From Capitulum mitella (Eukaryota > Arthropoda > Thecostraca > Pollicipedomorpha > Pollicipedidae), in assembly GCA_030062745.1 (NCBI GenBank), contig CP099842.1, positions 27,210,307 to 27,274,306 of the forward strand: a stretch of DNA of 64,000 nt. The letters run 5' to 3'. Both the position numbers and the translations under genes were made by a program. Below, one piece after another: positions 1 to 11,522 of this stretch (its first letter is position 1; the number at the start of each line of letters is the position of its first letter). The notes below the pieces were generated by a model that saw only the letters and a list, made by a program, of their open reading frames with translations, ran no database searches and had not been told where the DNA came from.

Positions 1-311
1 CGAGCCTGTATGCGTGTAGCGACATACGAGCTTGGGTTTAGAGTCTGAACCAGCGTGGCAGGGGTCGCTCTCTCAGCTGCTGTTTTGCGATGGACAGTTC
101 ACGCAGTTTTAGTTTGAAAGGCGTTTCAGAGTATATTTCTTTGGAATATGCAGCCATGGTCCCAGCGGTGTCCTGTCGTGGTGACGGCGGTCGATGCCAT
201 CGAAGCAAACTGACGCATTTTTTCCCATCACGTGTATGCATATTATACACTTAGTGCACTGCTTGCTCGAATGCGGTATTATCTCCGCGCAGAGACAGCA
301 GAAAGTGCACA

Positions 312-313
<2 letters not shown>
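1..313. other. No recognisable feature
   Basis: Unique-looking sequence without coding similarity I can recognise. Short open frames here run into the adjacent microsatellite. Confidence 0.4.
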
Positions 314-388
<75 letters not shown>

Positions 389-389
389 C
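314..389. repeat. Compound (AT)n(GT)n microsatellite
   Basis: About 50 bp of alternating AT followed by about 25 bp of alternating TG. Same order and orientation as the runs at 50841 and 60217. Confidence 0.95.
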
Positions 390-494
390 TAGGGGCGTCA
401 CCTGTTTACTTTTGTCCATGCAATGCCAAAAGCATAATACTAATTCATTCCAATTTTAGGAGAGCAGCTTCCCCTCGTGTCTTCGGTTTTTGGG

Positions 495-1420
495 CAGAAG
501 TTCGTCGGTCTTAAGTCCACAAGGCAGCTGTTCGTCGGGTAATAATTCGCAAAAACAAAAGTTCGTTGGACAGAAGTTCATCTAAGGCAAAAGTTCCTCT
601 AGCAAAAGTTCGTATAGGACAAAAGTTTGCCCAGATCAAAAGTTCGTCCAGGAAAAAGTTCGTATAGGATATATAAGTTCGTCTACGACAAGAGTTTGTC
701 CAAGACAAAAGTTCATCGGACTTCAGTTCGTCGGACAAAAGTTCGCTGTGAAAAGGTTCGTCCAGGGCAAAAGTTCGTCTAGGACAACAAAAGTTCCTCT
801 CGAAGAAATTCGTTCCAGACAAAAGTTCGTCTTCGACAAAAGTTCGTCTGGGGCAAAACGTTAGGTTAGGAGGTTAGGTTAGGCTAAGCAAAGTTACTAT
901 TTTGGGCCCATTCCTTTTCCATTACGAACCCTTTCCGATACGAAGCTTAAGTTTACGAACTTTTGGTTAGGGATCTTTTTCCTTACGAACGTTTTCCCTT
1001 ACCAACCTTTTTCCTACGAACCTTTTCCATAAGAGCCTTTTGTAGTGCGAACCTTTTCCATTAGCGAGAGGAACTTTTGCCCCTGACGAACCCTTGTTCT
1101 AGGCAAACTTTCGCGTGATGGACTTTTGTCCTAGACAAGCTTTTGCCCCAAACGAGCTTTTTGCCTTATGCGAACTTTTGTCCTAGACGAACTTCTGCGA
1201 AAAAAACTTTTGTCCCAGACGAACCTTTAACCTCGACGGACTTTAGCCCTAGGCGAACCTTTCGAAGAATTTTTGCACGACGAATTTTTGTCCTAGATGA
1301 ATTTTTGCCCTAGACGAACCTTTACACGACGAACTTCAGGACGACGAAATTCTATCCTACGAACTTTGACGAACTAAGACGAATTTTTGTCCCTCGAACT
1401 TCTGCGATGCGAACTTTTGC
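495..1420. repeat. Two facing degenerate arrays of an AAAAGTTCGTC-type unit
   Basis: From about 495 to 855 the unit, roughly GGACAAAAGTTCGTC(T/C)A, recurs many times with variable spacing. From about 900 to 1415 its reverse complement, GACGAACTTTTGTCCTAG, recurs instead. The two opposite arrays flank a TTAGG cluster and form a large imperfect inverted repeat. The 103-aa reading frame on the minus strand at 511-822 (SDEL, DELL, TNF words) is simply the translated repeat. Confidence 0.85.
860..884 (+). repeat. Short TTAGG (arthropod telomere-type) cluster
   Basis: Two pairs of TTAGG separated by AGG, at the centre of the inverted array. TTAGG is the usual arthropod telomere unit. With four or five units it is interstitial, not a telomere. 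Confidence 0.7.
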
Positions 1421-1471
1421 CTTAAAATCGTCTCCTCCCACGCCAATGTCACTACACATGTTCTCTTTCAT

Positions 1472-1638
1472 ATTGGCACAGCCAAGGGGAGGGGGGCCGT
1501 GGGGCGTGGCTTCCCCCTTAGGCCCGTATTTTTGTGAAAACCATTGGACATCATCTTCCCAGCAGGTGTTTTTCGTATGATTTCAATTTACATTGAACTC
1601 CGCCTCTTCCCCTTAAGGAAATCCTGTTTGCGCGCCTG
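1472..1638. mobile_element. hAT-like MITE, degenerate copy 1
   Basis: Aligned by eye with the elements at 52149 and 57264. It has a left end like GGCACAGCCAAGG, then a G-run, CCCCCTTAGGCCCGTATTTTT, GTGAAAACCATTG, CATCTTCCCAGCA, and a right CCTTAAGGAAATCCTG end. The termini are eroded and no target duplication is clear. Confidence 0.55.
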
Positions 1639-1639
1639 C

Positions 1640-4600
1640 TCTTTGATGACACCTTTTTAGCTCGAAAACTTTAAGTGATAGAATTCGATGGAATATATGA
1701 AAGCATTCTTTGTCTCTTGATAATGATTTTCTTCACTTTCGTATGGTGAGATTGCATTTGAGATAAGAGAAACATACCTTGAGATAAATGACGCAAAAAT
1801 CAGCTTTAGTTAGTAGATGTCGCCTGCGATCGTTCACAGATGGCGCTAAATGCGTATGATTTATAGAATTAAGATTGGCTGTCACGGTTTCCCGCAAAAT
1901 GACTGTTTATGCTATTTTTTTTCCAGCGAACTGAATTCTATTTATAAGCAAGAAGCTTAGCAGGGCATGTCAGAGTACCTTACCACGGGTCATCGGAGCA
2001 TTTCAAAGAAAGTCATGCTTGGAAGTTTGGCATTCCAGAAAAATTGCCGCCAGCCAAAGCGACTTTATTTGTAACCGACTATGACTTGACGGCATTCGCA
2101 TTGCAGTGTCGCTTAGCTTCTTCGTGCTTAGCGCGCTCATTCGACCCTTCACGTCTTGCTTTGCACACTCGTTTATGAGAAAACTAGGCGTTGATAACTA
2201 TGAAGGGCGCGGAAAATGTGCTGACAGAAAACGACTCTCAGGCACACAAAAAGTCGCATTACTATCTGCTATGCCTTCCACGACAATCAGTGTTTAAGGC
2301 ATTTTCACAATTTTTGGTCATAACTGCATAACCTAGTCGTAAACATGCTGGCAGGCATCCTATGATAATCATTGGTATACATGTATAGATATAATCTTGA
2401 CATAAGACAATGACATCAAATGAACACGAGCTCTGTCAACAGCCGCAAAGCCGCAGAACAAATGCCAATACACCTGCCAGCTAGCTGAAATCGACAGACT
2501 TAACCATCCAAGTTATCCATCTTACACCAACGTTAGGCATTTAAGTGCTGTTTCAAGCTTGCTGTATAACACGACTGGTCGTGAGTTTCGTCCCTAGAAA
2601 TCCTGGCCGTTAATCTCCATGTGATAATGGGAGACAGTGTACACATTTCAATTATACGGCGAAATTCTGCCCACGGCATTTTCAAAAACTGGTGATGTTG
2701 AGACAGGATAAATACGGCGCTCTATGTATGTTTACATGCAGGGGTGTCGCCACGGATTTTCTGAAAGACTGCATGTTTTGACACAACACAAACGTTGCAA
2801 CTGAGCAAATGCAGCCACGCCGCCAAAATAGGAGTTTTTGACATTTTTTCGGCGCTTTGGATGGCGAAAACGTAACTGTAGAAAAACGAAAAATTGTACT
2901 TAAAAGAGGTTACGAGGAAAGGGTGATGGGAAAGGGAAGCCTCCTTCCGCAGGATACCTTGCGTTATTCAGACAGAGCATTGCATTCAAGGCAGTTTTTT
3001 TTTTTTACTAATACCACCAAAACTTTTTCCTATCATCTCTATGTTGTAAAATAGTTTTCTACCCAACATCCTAAAACCAAACTGATCTTGGAATTCCGAT
3101 CAATGAAAAATGTGAATCGAAATATGATTCCTCACATGCATCATGCCACTATTGTTTGCATTATATGTCATTTACCATCCAAATTGCGCAATTTGGATAC
3201 AGTCGCACTGATACCACCACGGTTTTACCATCCATTCAGCATGCCAATTTGGCCTTACTATGGCCAATGGAAGTAGTTCCAGAAATCACAGTCTGTTTAA
3301 AGAGCAACTAGGATCTACCTGGAGCAACTGGAGTAAATCGAGTCTCGTCAACTGAAAGCTCTCCGCGAAATGGAACTGTCTCTCGAACTGTGCCGAAAGA
3401 CGAAAATCACGGAGCGAGTCCTGCGTCTTGTCTCCAGTTTTCATGATTATGATATCATATGATTTGATGATACCCGCCCCCATCCATGCTCAAGGAGGCA
3501 TGAGTTAGCGACAGGATTATGGTCAAGATCAGAGTGTGCGTCTTAGAGAACGTCATGGAAGAAATGCCGGCCGTAAAACCGCTACTATGAACTATCTCCC
3601 GATTTGGTATGAGGGACACTGGACAACTAATGTGTTTGTTGTCGAGTTTGTGTAACGTAGGGCTAAATTCAGTTCACGCACTCTTAAAAATTGCTCGTAT
3701 CGGCTTCCCGTTCAAAAAGTTGCATGCATTGAACACAGTATAGTACAAAAACAGAAATAACAAAAAACAAACAGAAAACACAGAACAGAGTACGGGAAGC
3801 ACCTTTTCCCTTAGGGTTTTCGCAAGTTCCCCAAAACGACTGCTATGTTCGTTCTGAAACTTTGCATAGGTGAGTGTTGAACCGTTTTACGCAATGCCTG
3901 AAAATTTGAAGTCGGTACCTTGAAGGATCACTGACATCTCACGCCTTTCTGGAGTGCACGTCAGGTACAGAGGACGTTACAGTGACGGTTCTCATCGCAT
4001 ACAAATGTTTTAAGCAGGAGTGTCAATATCTGTATATGACTGGGTGGACCGAACAGTGGGCCCGACAACCTAACCTCGCTCTAAATGTGTGTTTCTCAAT
4101 GGATTTAGTTCACTTTGTGGCGATTGTGCGCTTTTCACTTCGCTGCGATTGTGGCGACATCTCTCTGAATGGTGTTTAGGACGGTAGCGCCATCAATGCG
4201 AAATCGGTGAAATAGGTCCCGTGTGTTCAGCACCTTCTTGTGCTCTACGCGAACCTCCGTGTATGAGCAGCAACTCGCTTTGTATTCACACTACTTATGT
4301 TGCACTCGGAGTCTCGAAACGTACTGCTCATGACTGAGACGCAAAGAAAATCTGGCCGACGGTTTAATTTGGCTAGAGCGGATACGTCGTGTGCACAAAA
4401 CATTTAACACCATTTCCCCTGCTCTTCTTTCCGTTCAACACAAGAAAAATGTCTCAGGAGAATATGGAGTACTCATACTCATATCGAGCATAGACGCAAA
4501 AATATGACTGGATTTGACCATGGTTCCAACGAGCTGTGTAAAGTTGTAATTTTTAGCGTCCAAAGTGATTTTTACTTCGTGATCTAAATCAATGGTGACG

Positions 4601-5559
4601 TCACGGATTCAGTACAGTGGGGGTAATAGACATTTTCGAGTATTTTCTTTTCATTTTTCGCCATTTTTCTGACGTGATTTGGGGGGGGGGGTAGTTGCAT
4701 TCGCTGCCTGACTCCAGTGGCCCCGCTACTGATTTAGATTGTTTTTCGATAGGCCTTTAAAAGCATGCCACCGTATCGCTCTTCTTTGCAAGCATTCTGT
4801 TATTGCATGGCGTGTTTTTGTAGACCATGCTGTTTCCAGGTTCCATATATATCAGCGGGAAATGGTCAAGCGACTATTGTTATTCTGGACAAAACGTTTC
4901 CAGCACCCAGCGTTGTCGCACACCACAAGACAATGAAGCTTGAAATTTTGGTGTCTTCCATAACACTTCATACAGCCCGCTACCAATTTCAGGAATTAAT
5001 CGCTCACATATCTTTATCTGAATATCTAAAAATCTGAAATATTTCATGCTCTGTATCTGAAAAAACAGCATTGGTCGAATTTTCTTGTACACTGACGATG
5101 AACAGAAAACGTCTGGGACTGCTTCAATTTCTGACGTATAAACTGTCGCACGGCTGATGCTATTCCATGCTCTAGTTGGCAAAATACCTCTGTTCGCTAA
5201 TCGCTACGCCAACGGAGAGGTGGGCATTTCTGCAACACAAAAACCAGCGTCACGCTTCGGCTCTTTTCCGGCCACTCTACTCGGGCTTCTGTTGGCCGCT
5301 GTTTACGTCGCGTGCTCCTGGCAGCAGGCGGTCGGGCCCACCGTTCATGTCGCCTCACCAACCGTGTCCAGCCGCTGCGGCGCTCCCAGCCAGGGCCTGT
5401 TTACGGGCCTTTGTCTTGGAGCTACGCCCGAGGTGGGTCGGCGCTGGTGGTGCGTTTGTAAGGATCGCAAAAACCGGTAATTCGACTCGCGAAATGTCCG
5501 TAGACGTTTCCAGCCCTTCGGTGTCTTTTTTTGCCATTAGCCTTTTCGTTCCCTCCCAT
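1640..5559. other. Gene-free stretch, nothing recognised
   Basis: AT-rich background without a frame of convincing composition, splice context or known motif. It includes an 11-G run at about 4681. Frames at 2106, 2857, 3088, 3982 and 4765 are short and featureless. Confidence 0.4.
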
Positions 5560-5565
5560 CATTCC

Positions 5566-5640
5566 TTTCTCTCTTCTTCTCTCTCTCCCCCCCTCTCTCT
5601 CTCTGTTCTCTCCTCTCCCCAGCTCTCTTTCTCTCTCTTC
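5566..5640. repeat. CT-rich simple repeat
   Basis: A polypyrimidine tract of CTCT/TCTC with short C runs. It makes spurious Ser/Leu and Arg/Glu frames on the two strands. Confidence 0.85.
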
Positions 5641-5899
5641 TTCACACATGGCATGACTTCAGAGCTTAATTGGCTGAATGGGACTGATACCAGCGCCGCA
5701 GTCGTTGTACATTACATCACTGATGCGAGAAGTGTGACATTTTCTTTGTCATTGCGGTGCCATTGACATTGTAATAAGAACATCCTATCCGACTCATACA
5801 GTGTCTCTATTACTGGGATTTTACAGAGCGCTGTAATGTATCAGTCACGTAGGCGGACGTGGCATCTGTTTTCTCCAAACCATTACGACGGGCCCAACG

Positions 5900-7240
5900 T
5901 GATGGACGTCTTCACAAAGTGCCCGGCATTACTCGGCGCCGTTTTCGTCACGGCGAAACAGCTGCCAGATGAGACGGGGCGATGGCGTCACGGGGATCGC
6001 GTCGCGGCCCATCCAGCGGCTGTGACGGCGCACAGCCAGAACCGGCCCGCGGCCGCCCAAGGCAGCTCGGCGCGTGCCGTTGCGCAGACATTGCAAGCTT
6101 GCACGCCGTCGTTAGTGTTCTCCGCGCTGGGCGGAGCGGGTAATCTCATCCTGCTGCCATTGCGGAATGGACTGCGTAACGTCGCGGGTGGGAAAGACGC
6201 GGGCTTCTCTTGCCCCAGCAATGGCTTGGTGACCTGTGCGGCTCGTGGGTCAATGGATGGCAGCGGCATGCGGCTGCGAGACCTAACCATGCATCGTAGG
6301 TGCAGGTAGTCATAAGGGCAGCGTGATAATGATAAGTCGGTGTCACAGGTGCAGATGATGAGAATTTGATTGCTGCAATCCGAAATTGTTAGAGCTTAAA
6401 GCCCCGGATGCCTGACGCATCAGAAGCTCGCAGTGATCGCGTACACCTGTACAGCCAGCGGGCTGCCCAGCTCACGTGCACCCCAGTTCCACGTCGATCA
6501 CGTGCAACTGAAGCCTGGTAATTGCGTGCAGCTGAAATCCGGGCCCGCGCAGCCGGCGAGGGCTTAAGACGAACCCGTCGAGTGCCCGGCACGCTTTCGC
6601 AACCTGCCCGACAGATCCGACGGGCGCGTTCGACGTTTGCCCTTCATGCTTCGAGAGCGGTTCGGCGCGTGGTCACGTTATTGATGATCGCCGTCGGAGC
6701 CGCGCACGGCGAGGGCCAGCGGGCAGGCGTCGGAGAGCCCTCAGAGCGGCGCCAACGGTCGGCGCGGCCGCCGGCTGGCCGCCCAGGAGGGCCGCGGTCC
6801 ACCAGTGGCCGCCCCGTCCGGGCTGGAAGTGACCTCGTTGTCGATGCGCCCTTAAGCCCCAGCGGCCAATCGACGGGCCTCGCCACCGCGCGACGCCGCC
6901 CTGTTCAAACCACCCGGGGCTCGGGTCTCGTTCGGCCACCTGTGAGGTCGTTTGGGCCGGTCGGCCGACGGGCCCGAGAGGCGGACGCGACTGTGGCTCG
7001 CTGTTGCCCGCGACGCGGACGGTGACAGAGGCTCAGCTGGAGGAAGACGCTCAGTCCCGGGAATGCTGTTTCGAAGGCTTCGCGAGCCGTCGTGCAGCTG
7101 TGCGTCGCCGCAAAGCCCCGCCGGCACGCCGACGTGTCCCCGGGTTGCGCTAACGGGACTTTGTCTGGACTCGACACCGCGGTATTCAAACAGCCGGGGC
7201 CGCGCGTGCTTGTACGTAATAACGGACAATTTTGCGCTCT
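5900..7240. other. GC- and CpG-rich island
   Basis: Dense CpG, with open frames on both strands that contain only Arg/Ala/Pro/Gly-rich low-complexity sequence. It could be a promoter or first-exon region of an unseen gene. No TATA box, donor or domain could be assigned. Confidence 0.35.
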
Positions 7241-7665
7241 GTCAGCCTTGAGGCGTCACATACGCACGCACAGTCACTTAGTCGACTACGAACACATTCG
7301 TGCAAAAAGACCCGAACTACACAGGAACGCGCGCTCGCCTATGAACACGCCGCTCGCTAGTATGCATTGTGTATGTGGCTATTTACTAGGCTCTAAAAAT
7401 TTAAGATCTGAAGGCATGGCGGTGATTGGTTTGTGCACTGATAGACATCAGTCTAGTTCGGTTCAGCTCAGTTTATTTACGAATCCTTCCAGTGCTTAGA
7501 TTAATGTTTGATTTGAGCCGTTTTAAAAGCATGTTAGGAGCAGCGATGTGAACAAGTAGTGCAGCACATACGCAAATGTCGTCCTGACAAAGCTGGGCAA
7601 ATTCGGACACGTGACGGTATAGGAGATAGCTCGTGAAGTTTCCGTACAAACGTTCGAGAGGCGGT

Positions 7666-7764
7666 GATGGCATTATGACATCATGGACGTTATGACATTA
7701 ATGTCATTGACATGACATCACGGTGGTGACGTCATGAACATTATGGACATAATGGACGTCATGT
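7666..7764. repeat. Degenerate ATGACATCA / TGACGTCATG repeat
   Basis: Words such as ATGACATCATGGACGTTATG, ATGACATCACGG and TGACGTCATGAAC recur about every 20 bp in both orientations. They include one perfect CRE palindrome TGACGTCA at about 7726. It may be a simple repeat or a bZIP site cluster. Confidence 0.5.
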
Positions 7765-8079
7765 TTCAGGGTTCACTCGTAATATATTCAGTTTTCAATT
7801 TGCAATAAAACTCCATAAAAAGATCAAAAAGTAGTTCAGGCATGGCTACACCGAGAATTTCTGTGCAAAACATGGAAAAAAGGATTAGCCCGGTGGTTAG
7901 TAGCTAGATTGTTATTTATTAGTTAGACAGCAGATATCAATGACAAAAGACGAGGACGATAAATGGATATGGGGTCGGTGTAGCGTAAAGAATCAGGAAC
8001 CAATCATCTCGTAGCGGTTATGAGGACGGACGGAAAGAAACAAACAGAAGCATTAAAAATAAAAAGTGAAAAGGAGGCC

Positions 8080-10050
8080 ACCACTGAGCATCATAGCTCG
8101 ACACGTCGCGTCCACCCGCACGGCACTCGGAGGCCGGGCCGGTCCGCAGCTCACCGAACCCCGGCCCGACCGCCGCCGGGAGACGCCGCTGGTTGGCAAC
8201 CGGCCTCAGCAGCCGCGCCTGGGCCCGACCAGAGGAGACCGGAGCACGCGACGGCAGGCTGGGCTGGCCGGACGAGGTGCCGCCGCCCAAGGCGATCGAA
8301 CAGGTCAGCCGGCGGCGGTACAGTCGGCTAAAGCGGGTGGGCGCGCGACGCAACGCCAGCCCTGGACGTAAAGGAAAAAAGTAAAAACCAAAAAAGTAAA
8401 AAAGGTAGCAAAATGAGCCCTGTACGTCTCGCCGTAGAGGTTTTCACACTGTGCCACCGGCCCTCGTTCATTTGGGGAAAAAGTCGAGAGAACTGTCCTA
8501 CTGTTCGCCGTCACGATGTTGTTGTCCCAATTACCAGAACCGTTTTGCTATTGTCTGACAACAGACGTTCGACAGCAGACCAGGAGCCTTCATTTGGCTC
8601 CGAACCCAATGCCACATAGTTCACAAAGAAGCCGGCAGCCGGAGAAAACACGGTCTTTTGCCGGACACCGGAAAAATGTCGGTCAGGGAAGCGGAGACTT
8701 CCAGTTATGCAATTAGCTCGCTGGCTGGTTGCCGTAAACAGGCGAAGGCTTCGCCATCTGGAAATCGGCTCTGCGTTCTTTGTCCAGGTCATGGGCGTGG
8801 TCCACCGCTTCGGAATCGCGACATACGCGTTATTCGTTGGACGTATTCATCCTTACAGAAACGCCGGTAAACACGCATGCACGGCTCACATGTGCGGTAC
8901 TTGTTCTTTGTTCTCGAGATTTCTTCAAGTTTTTCCTTCTGGAACCGGTAGTTTGCCTGCATCACTCACATACGCTTACAGAGGGCCGTAGCAAAACTAG
9001 TGTCTAAAGATTCAGAAACATATGTCCCTTAGAGACAATTATATGCTCTTTACATACAATAAATACGCAAGAGAAAAATATTTCCCTGGACTGTAGAAAA
9101 AACGCGTTTTACGGATGTCTTTTTTTGTTGAGTGTGTGTATTTTTCTGAGAACGCGCAAGAGAGCATGCAGCTATTGTGCACGTACCAGAGATGTAAATA
9201 GGATGGGGCAGTAGGTATTCTAGACCACTGCAAATCAAATATATTCTTTGGTTTATCTGACGCACACCTTAATTGCAGTGACGTTTTTGACATCACGGAA
9301 AGGAAAGCATTGCCTTGCGGGAAATAACACACGAATCCCAAACCATTTTTTTATTTCGTTTCGTGAAGATTCGCAAATCGAGTGTATCGCAAAAAAGTGT
9401 CTTTTGGCGTAATTCCTAACAGTGCGCCTAACAAACGCCATCAGTTATTCTAGTTTCCTAAATTTGCCCTTTGTGGCAATTTGATACATTTTTTCTTAAC
9501 GGGCAGCATCGCACCACTCTGTTTCAAAACAGCCAGGAAAACTAAAGGCCCACAAAGAAAAATATGACATCAGTCGTGCAGAAGTAGGCCCGCAGTGATC
9601 TCGCTCATCACGACGAATGGGAGTGCAGAGACCACAGCATAACAAGTTATGTTCACGGTAGCCAACACAGCGCGTCCAATCAGCTTATTTTCGGTCGCTG
9701 CGTGCTGCCCTCAGAGTTTGCCGACGCAAAAATACCACAAACAGACTTCTGAAACGGCCACGTGTCGTGCATCCGCCTTTTGGTCAGCAACCCTCCGACG
9801 CCTATCTGTATTCGTCGCATGGTTACGTCCAGCCATCATTCCTCTCCCGTCCATGAGTCTAGTTTGTCTCGAACTGTCGAGTGTGGTCCAGGGACATCGC
9901 GGCGCCCATCCTCCATTTTTCACCGTCATATCTTTTACGTCCGGCCTGTCCCCAATCCTCACATCGAAAACATCCCGTCTTTTTAGCTGCCACATCCCGC
10001 GCTTCCAGTCCGTCTACATATACAGCATCCAGTCCATCCGGTCTAATGGC
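8080..10050. other. GC-rich block (8080-8360), then gene-free sequence
   Basis: The first 280 bp are CpG-rich with low-complexity frames on both strands. The remainder is ordinary non-coding background with no repeat or domain recognised. Confidence 0.35.
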
Positions 10051-10054
10051 CACA

Positions 10055-10220
10055 GGTGAAGCTCCTGACGGGACTGCAGTCTGTCCAATCCGTCACATCC
10101 CGTGCAGCGTGGCGGCCAGAGGCGGGCCAGTCCATCTGCAGCCCCTGACGGGATTACAGTCTGTCCACGTGGGCAGGCTGTGGGCCAGCCCAGCTGCAGC
10201 CCCTGACGGGATTACCGGCC
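10055..10220 (+). repeat. Imperfect repeat of CTGCAGCCCCTGACGGGATTAC-like unit
   Basis: CCTGACGGGA recurs at about 10067, 10143 and 10203, each preceded by a GCAGC(C)-like word. The first two are followed by CAGTCTGTCCA. Three diverged units of about 60-75 bp lead into the GC-rich tandem array. Confidence 0.65.
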
Positions 10221-10380
10221 GCGGCCGGCGGCCGGTGAGCGGCGGCGCCGGTGACGAAAGCGCCCCGCCGGCCGCCGGTCCTCGCCGTCGAGCTCGGCCG
10301 CAGGTCAAGGCGCCGTCGCAGCCCCGCGCCGAAAGCGAAAGTGGCCCCCGCGCCCCGGGGCGTCGCGCCGCCGACGCGGC

Positions 10381-10557
10381 GCGCGGCGGCCGGAGGACAG
10401 GGGCCGTCCTCCGGCCGCGGGAGACGGCTGGTGACGCCCGCGCGGCGGCCGGAGGACAGGGGCCGTCCTCCGGCCGCGGGAGACGGCTGGCGGCGCCCGC
10501 GCGGCGGCCGGAGGACAGGGGCCGTCCTCCGGCCGCGGGAGACGGCTGGCGGCGCCC
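10381..10557. repeat. 59-bp GC-rich tandem repeat, three near-identical units
   Basis: Units begin at 10381, 10440 and 10499. Each holds a hairpin with arms CGGCCGGAGGAC and GTCCTCCGGCCG around AGGGGCC, followed by GCGGGAGACGGCTGG. The units differ at only a few bases, which points to recent amplification. Frames through the array on both strands are repeat artefacts. Confidence 0.9.
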
Positions 10558-10609
10558 GCGCGGCCGCGCGGATCGGCTGAATGCCGGCGGCGATCTTGCA
10601 GCGAGCGGC

Positions 10610-11311
10610 TGATGGGTTAATTTCGTTCTTGGAAGGATGCTGCAGCTCATGGGCAGTTGCACTCATACGCGGTCAGCTTTGGGAATCTTTGGTGCCCGCC
10701 CAGAAAGCGGCATAACGTGCAATCGCAAGAGTTTTCTATATCAATAGTGGTTTTTACTTTTATTAGATTCGGTAACTTTCAAACGAATATCGAAAAGCGT
10801 GAAACAAAATATTCAGGTCGTCATTCTTCCCTGAATGCCTATATTATACAAGCTGTGTCGAAAAATATTATTGTAAATTTTGCGCAGTTACCTTGTTATT
10901 GTTTGCGAATTTTCGCACAAACTTAAGTTCTTTTTATGGAACATTACGCGATACTCAGAACTTCTACACTACCCTTTTTAAGTCGTGCCACCTACATCGG
11001 AACCAACGGCACAGCTGTGACACCTGCGTTTTATCTTTTTAGTTATGATGAATGGCACAACTCAAAAGATATATACGCAAGTGGAAGACATATTCGCAAG
11101 TGAAATATACATACCCAAGTGAGTACGAACTGATCGTCTTTAGCTTTCAGTGTAGATTCTGATCAGGTGTTGTGCTGCCTTTATAATTTTATTGCTGAAG
11201 TTTCCTCCAATCGTTCAGAGCTTTCTGAGACGTAGATGTCTTAAAAATGCCGCCATTGTCCAGTTCCCTGGCCAGTCCACCTAAACGCGTGTGTTCGATT
11301 TTTACGTACGT
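10610..11311. other. Gene-free AT-rich stretch
   Basis: Nothing recognised between the GC-rich tandem array and the 3' end of gene A. Confidence 0.4.
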
Positions 11312-11317
11312 TTTATT
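11312..11317 (-). terminator. Candidate poly(A) signal of gene A
   Basis: TTTATT on the plus strand is AATAAA on the minus strand, about 205 nt after the gene A stop codon (11523-11525). It is the first canonical hexamer downstream. Confidence 0.5.
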
Positions 11318-11522
11318 TTCATTCCAGCTGCGGTTCTCAGGTATTCGCCATCGCGCCGTTTACACACTTACACGATTACACTGAATGTGTGCGTTAGTTG
11401 CCTGACCACATGGCAACATAAGTTACTCGCGACAGATCTCCGGGAAGTCTTGCTCCGGCCGACCGACGTGTCATCACGCGTGGCCGCAGTCGGCCACGCG
11501 GCAGGCGGCTCCGGCTGGACAC

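Noticed and set aside
194-514. Tyr/Ile and Cys/Val-rich small frames over microsatellites (also at 50731 and 60151)
   Set aside because: They are translations of (AT)n and (GT)n.
860-884. True telomere
   Set aside because: Only four or five TTAGG units with non-telomeric sequence on both sides; interstitial.
5157-5480. 107-aa frame with a hydrophobic LLGLLLAAVYVA stretch
   Set aside because: A signal- or membrane-like stretch alone in a region without splice sites or similarity; overlapping frames are equally open.
6522-7025. Arg/Gly/Pro-rich frames in GC islands (also 10093-10662, 19966-20732, 38666-39154, 42666-43148)
   Set aside because: Open on both strands at once because stops are rare in GC-rich DNA; no motif or conserved architecture.
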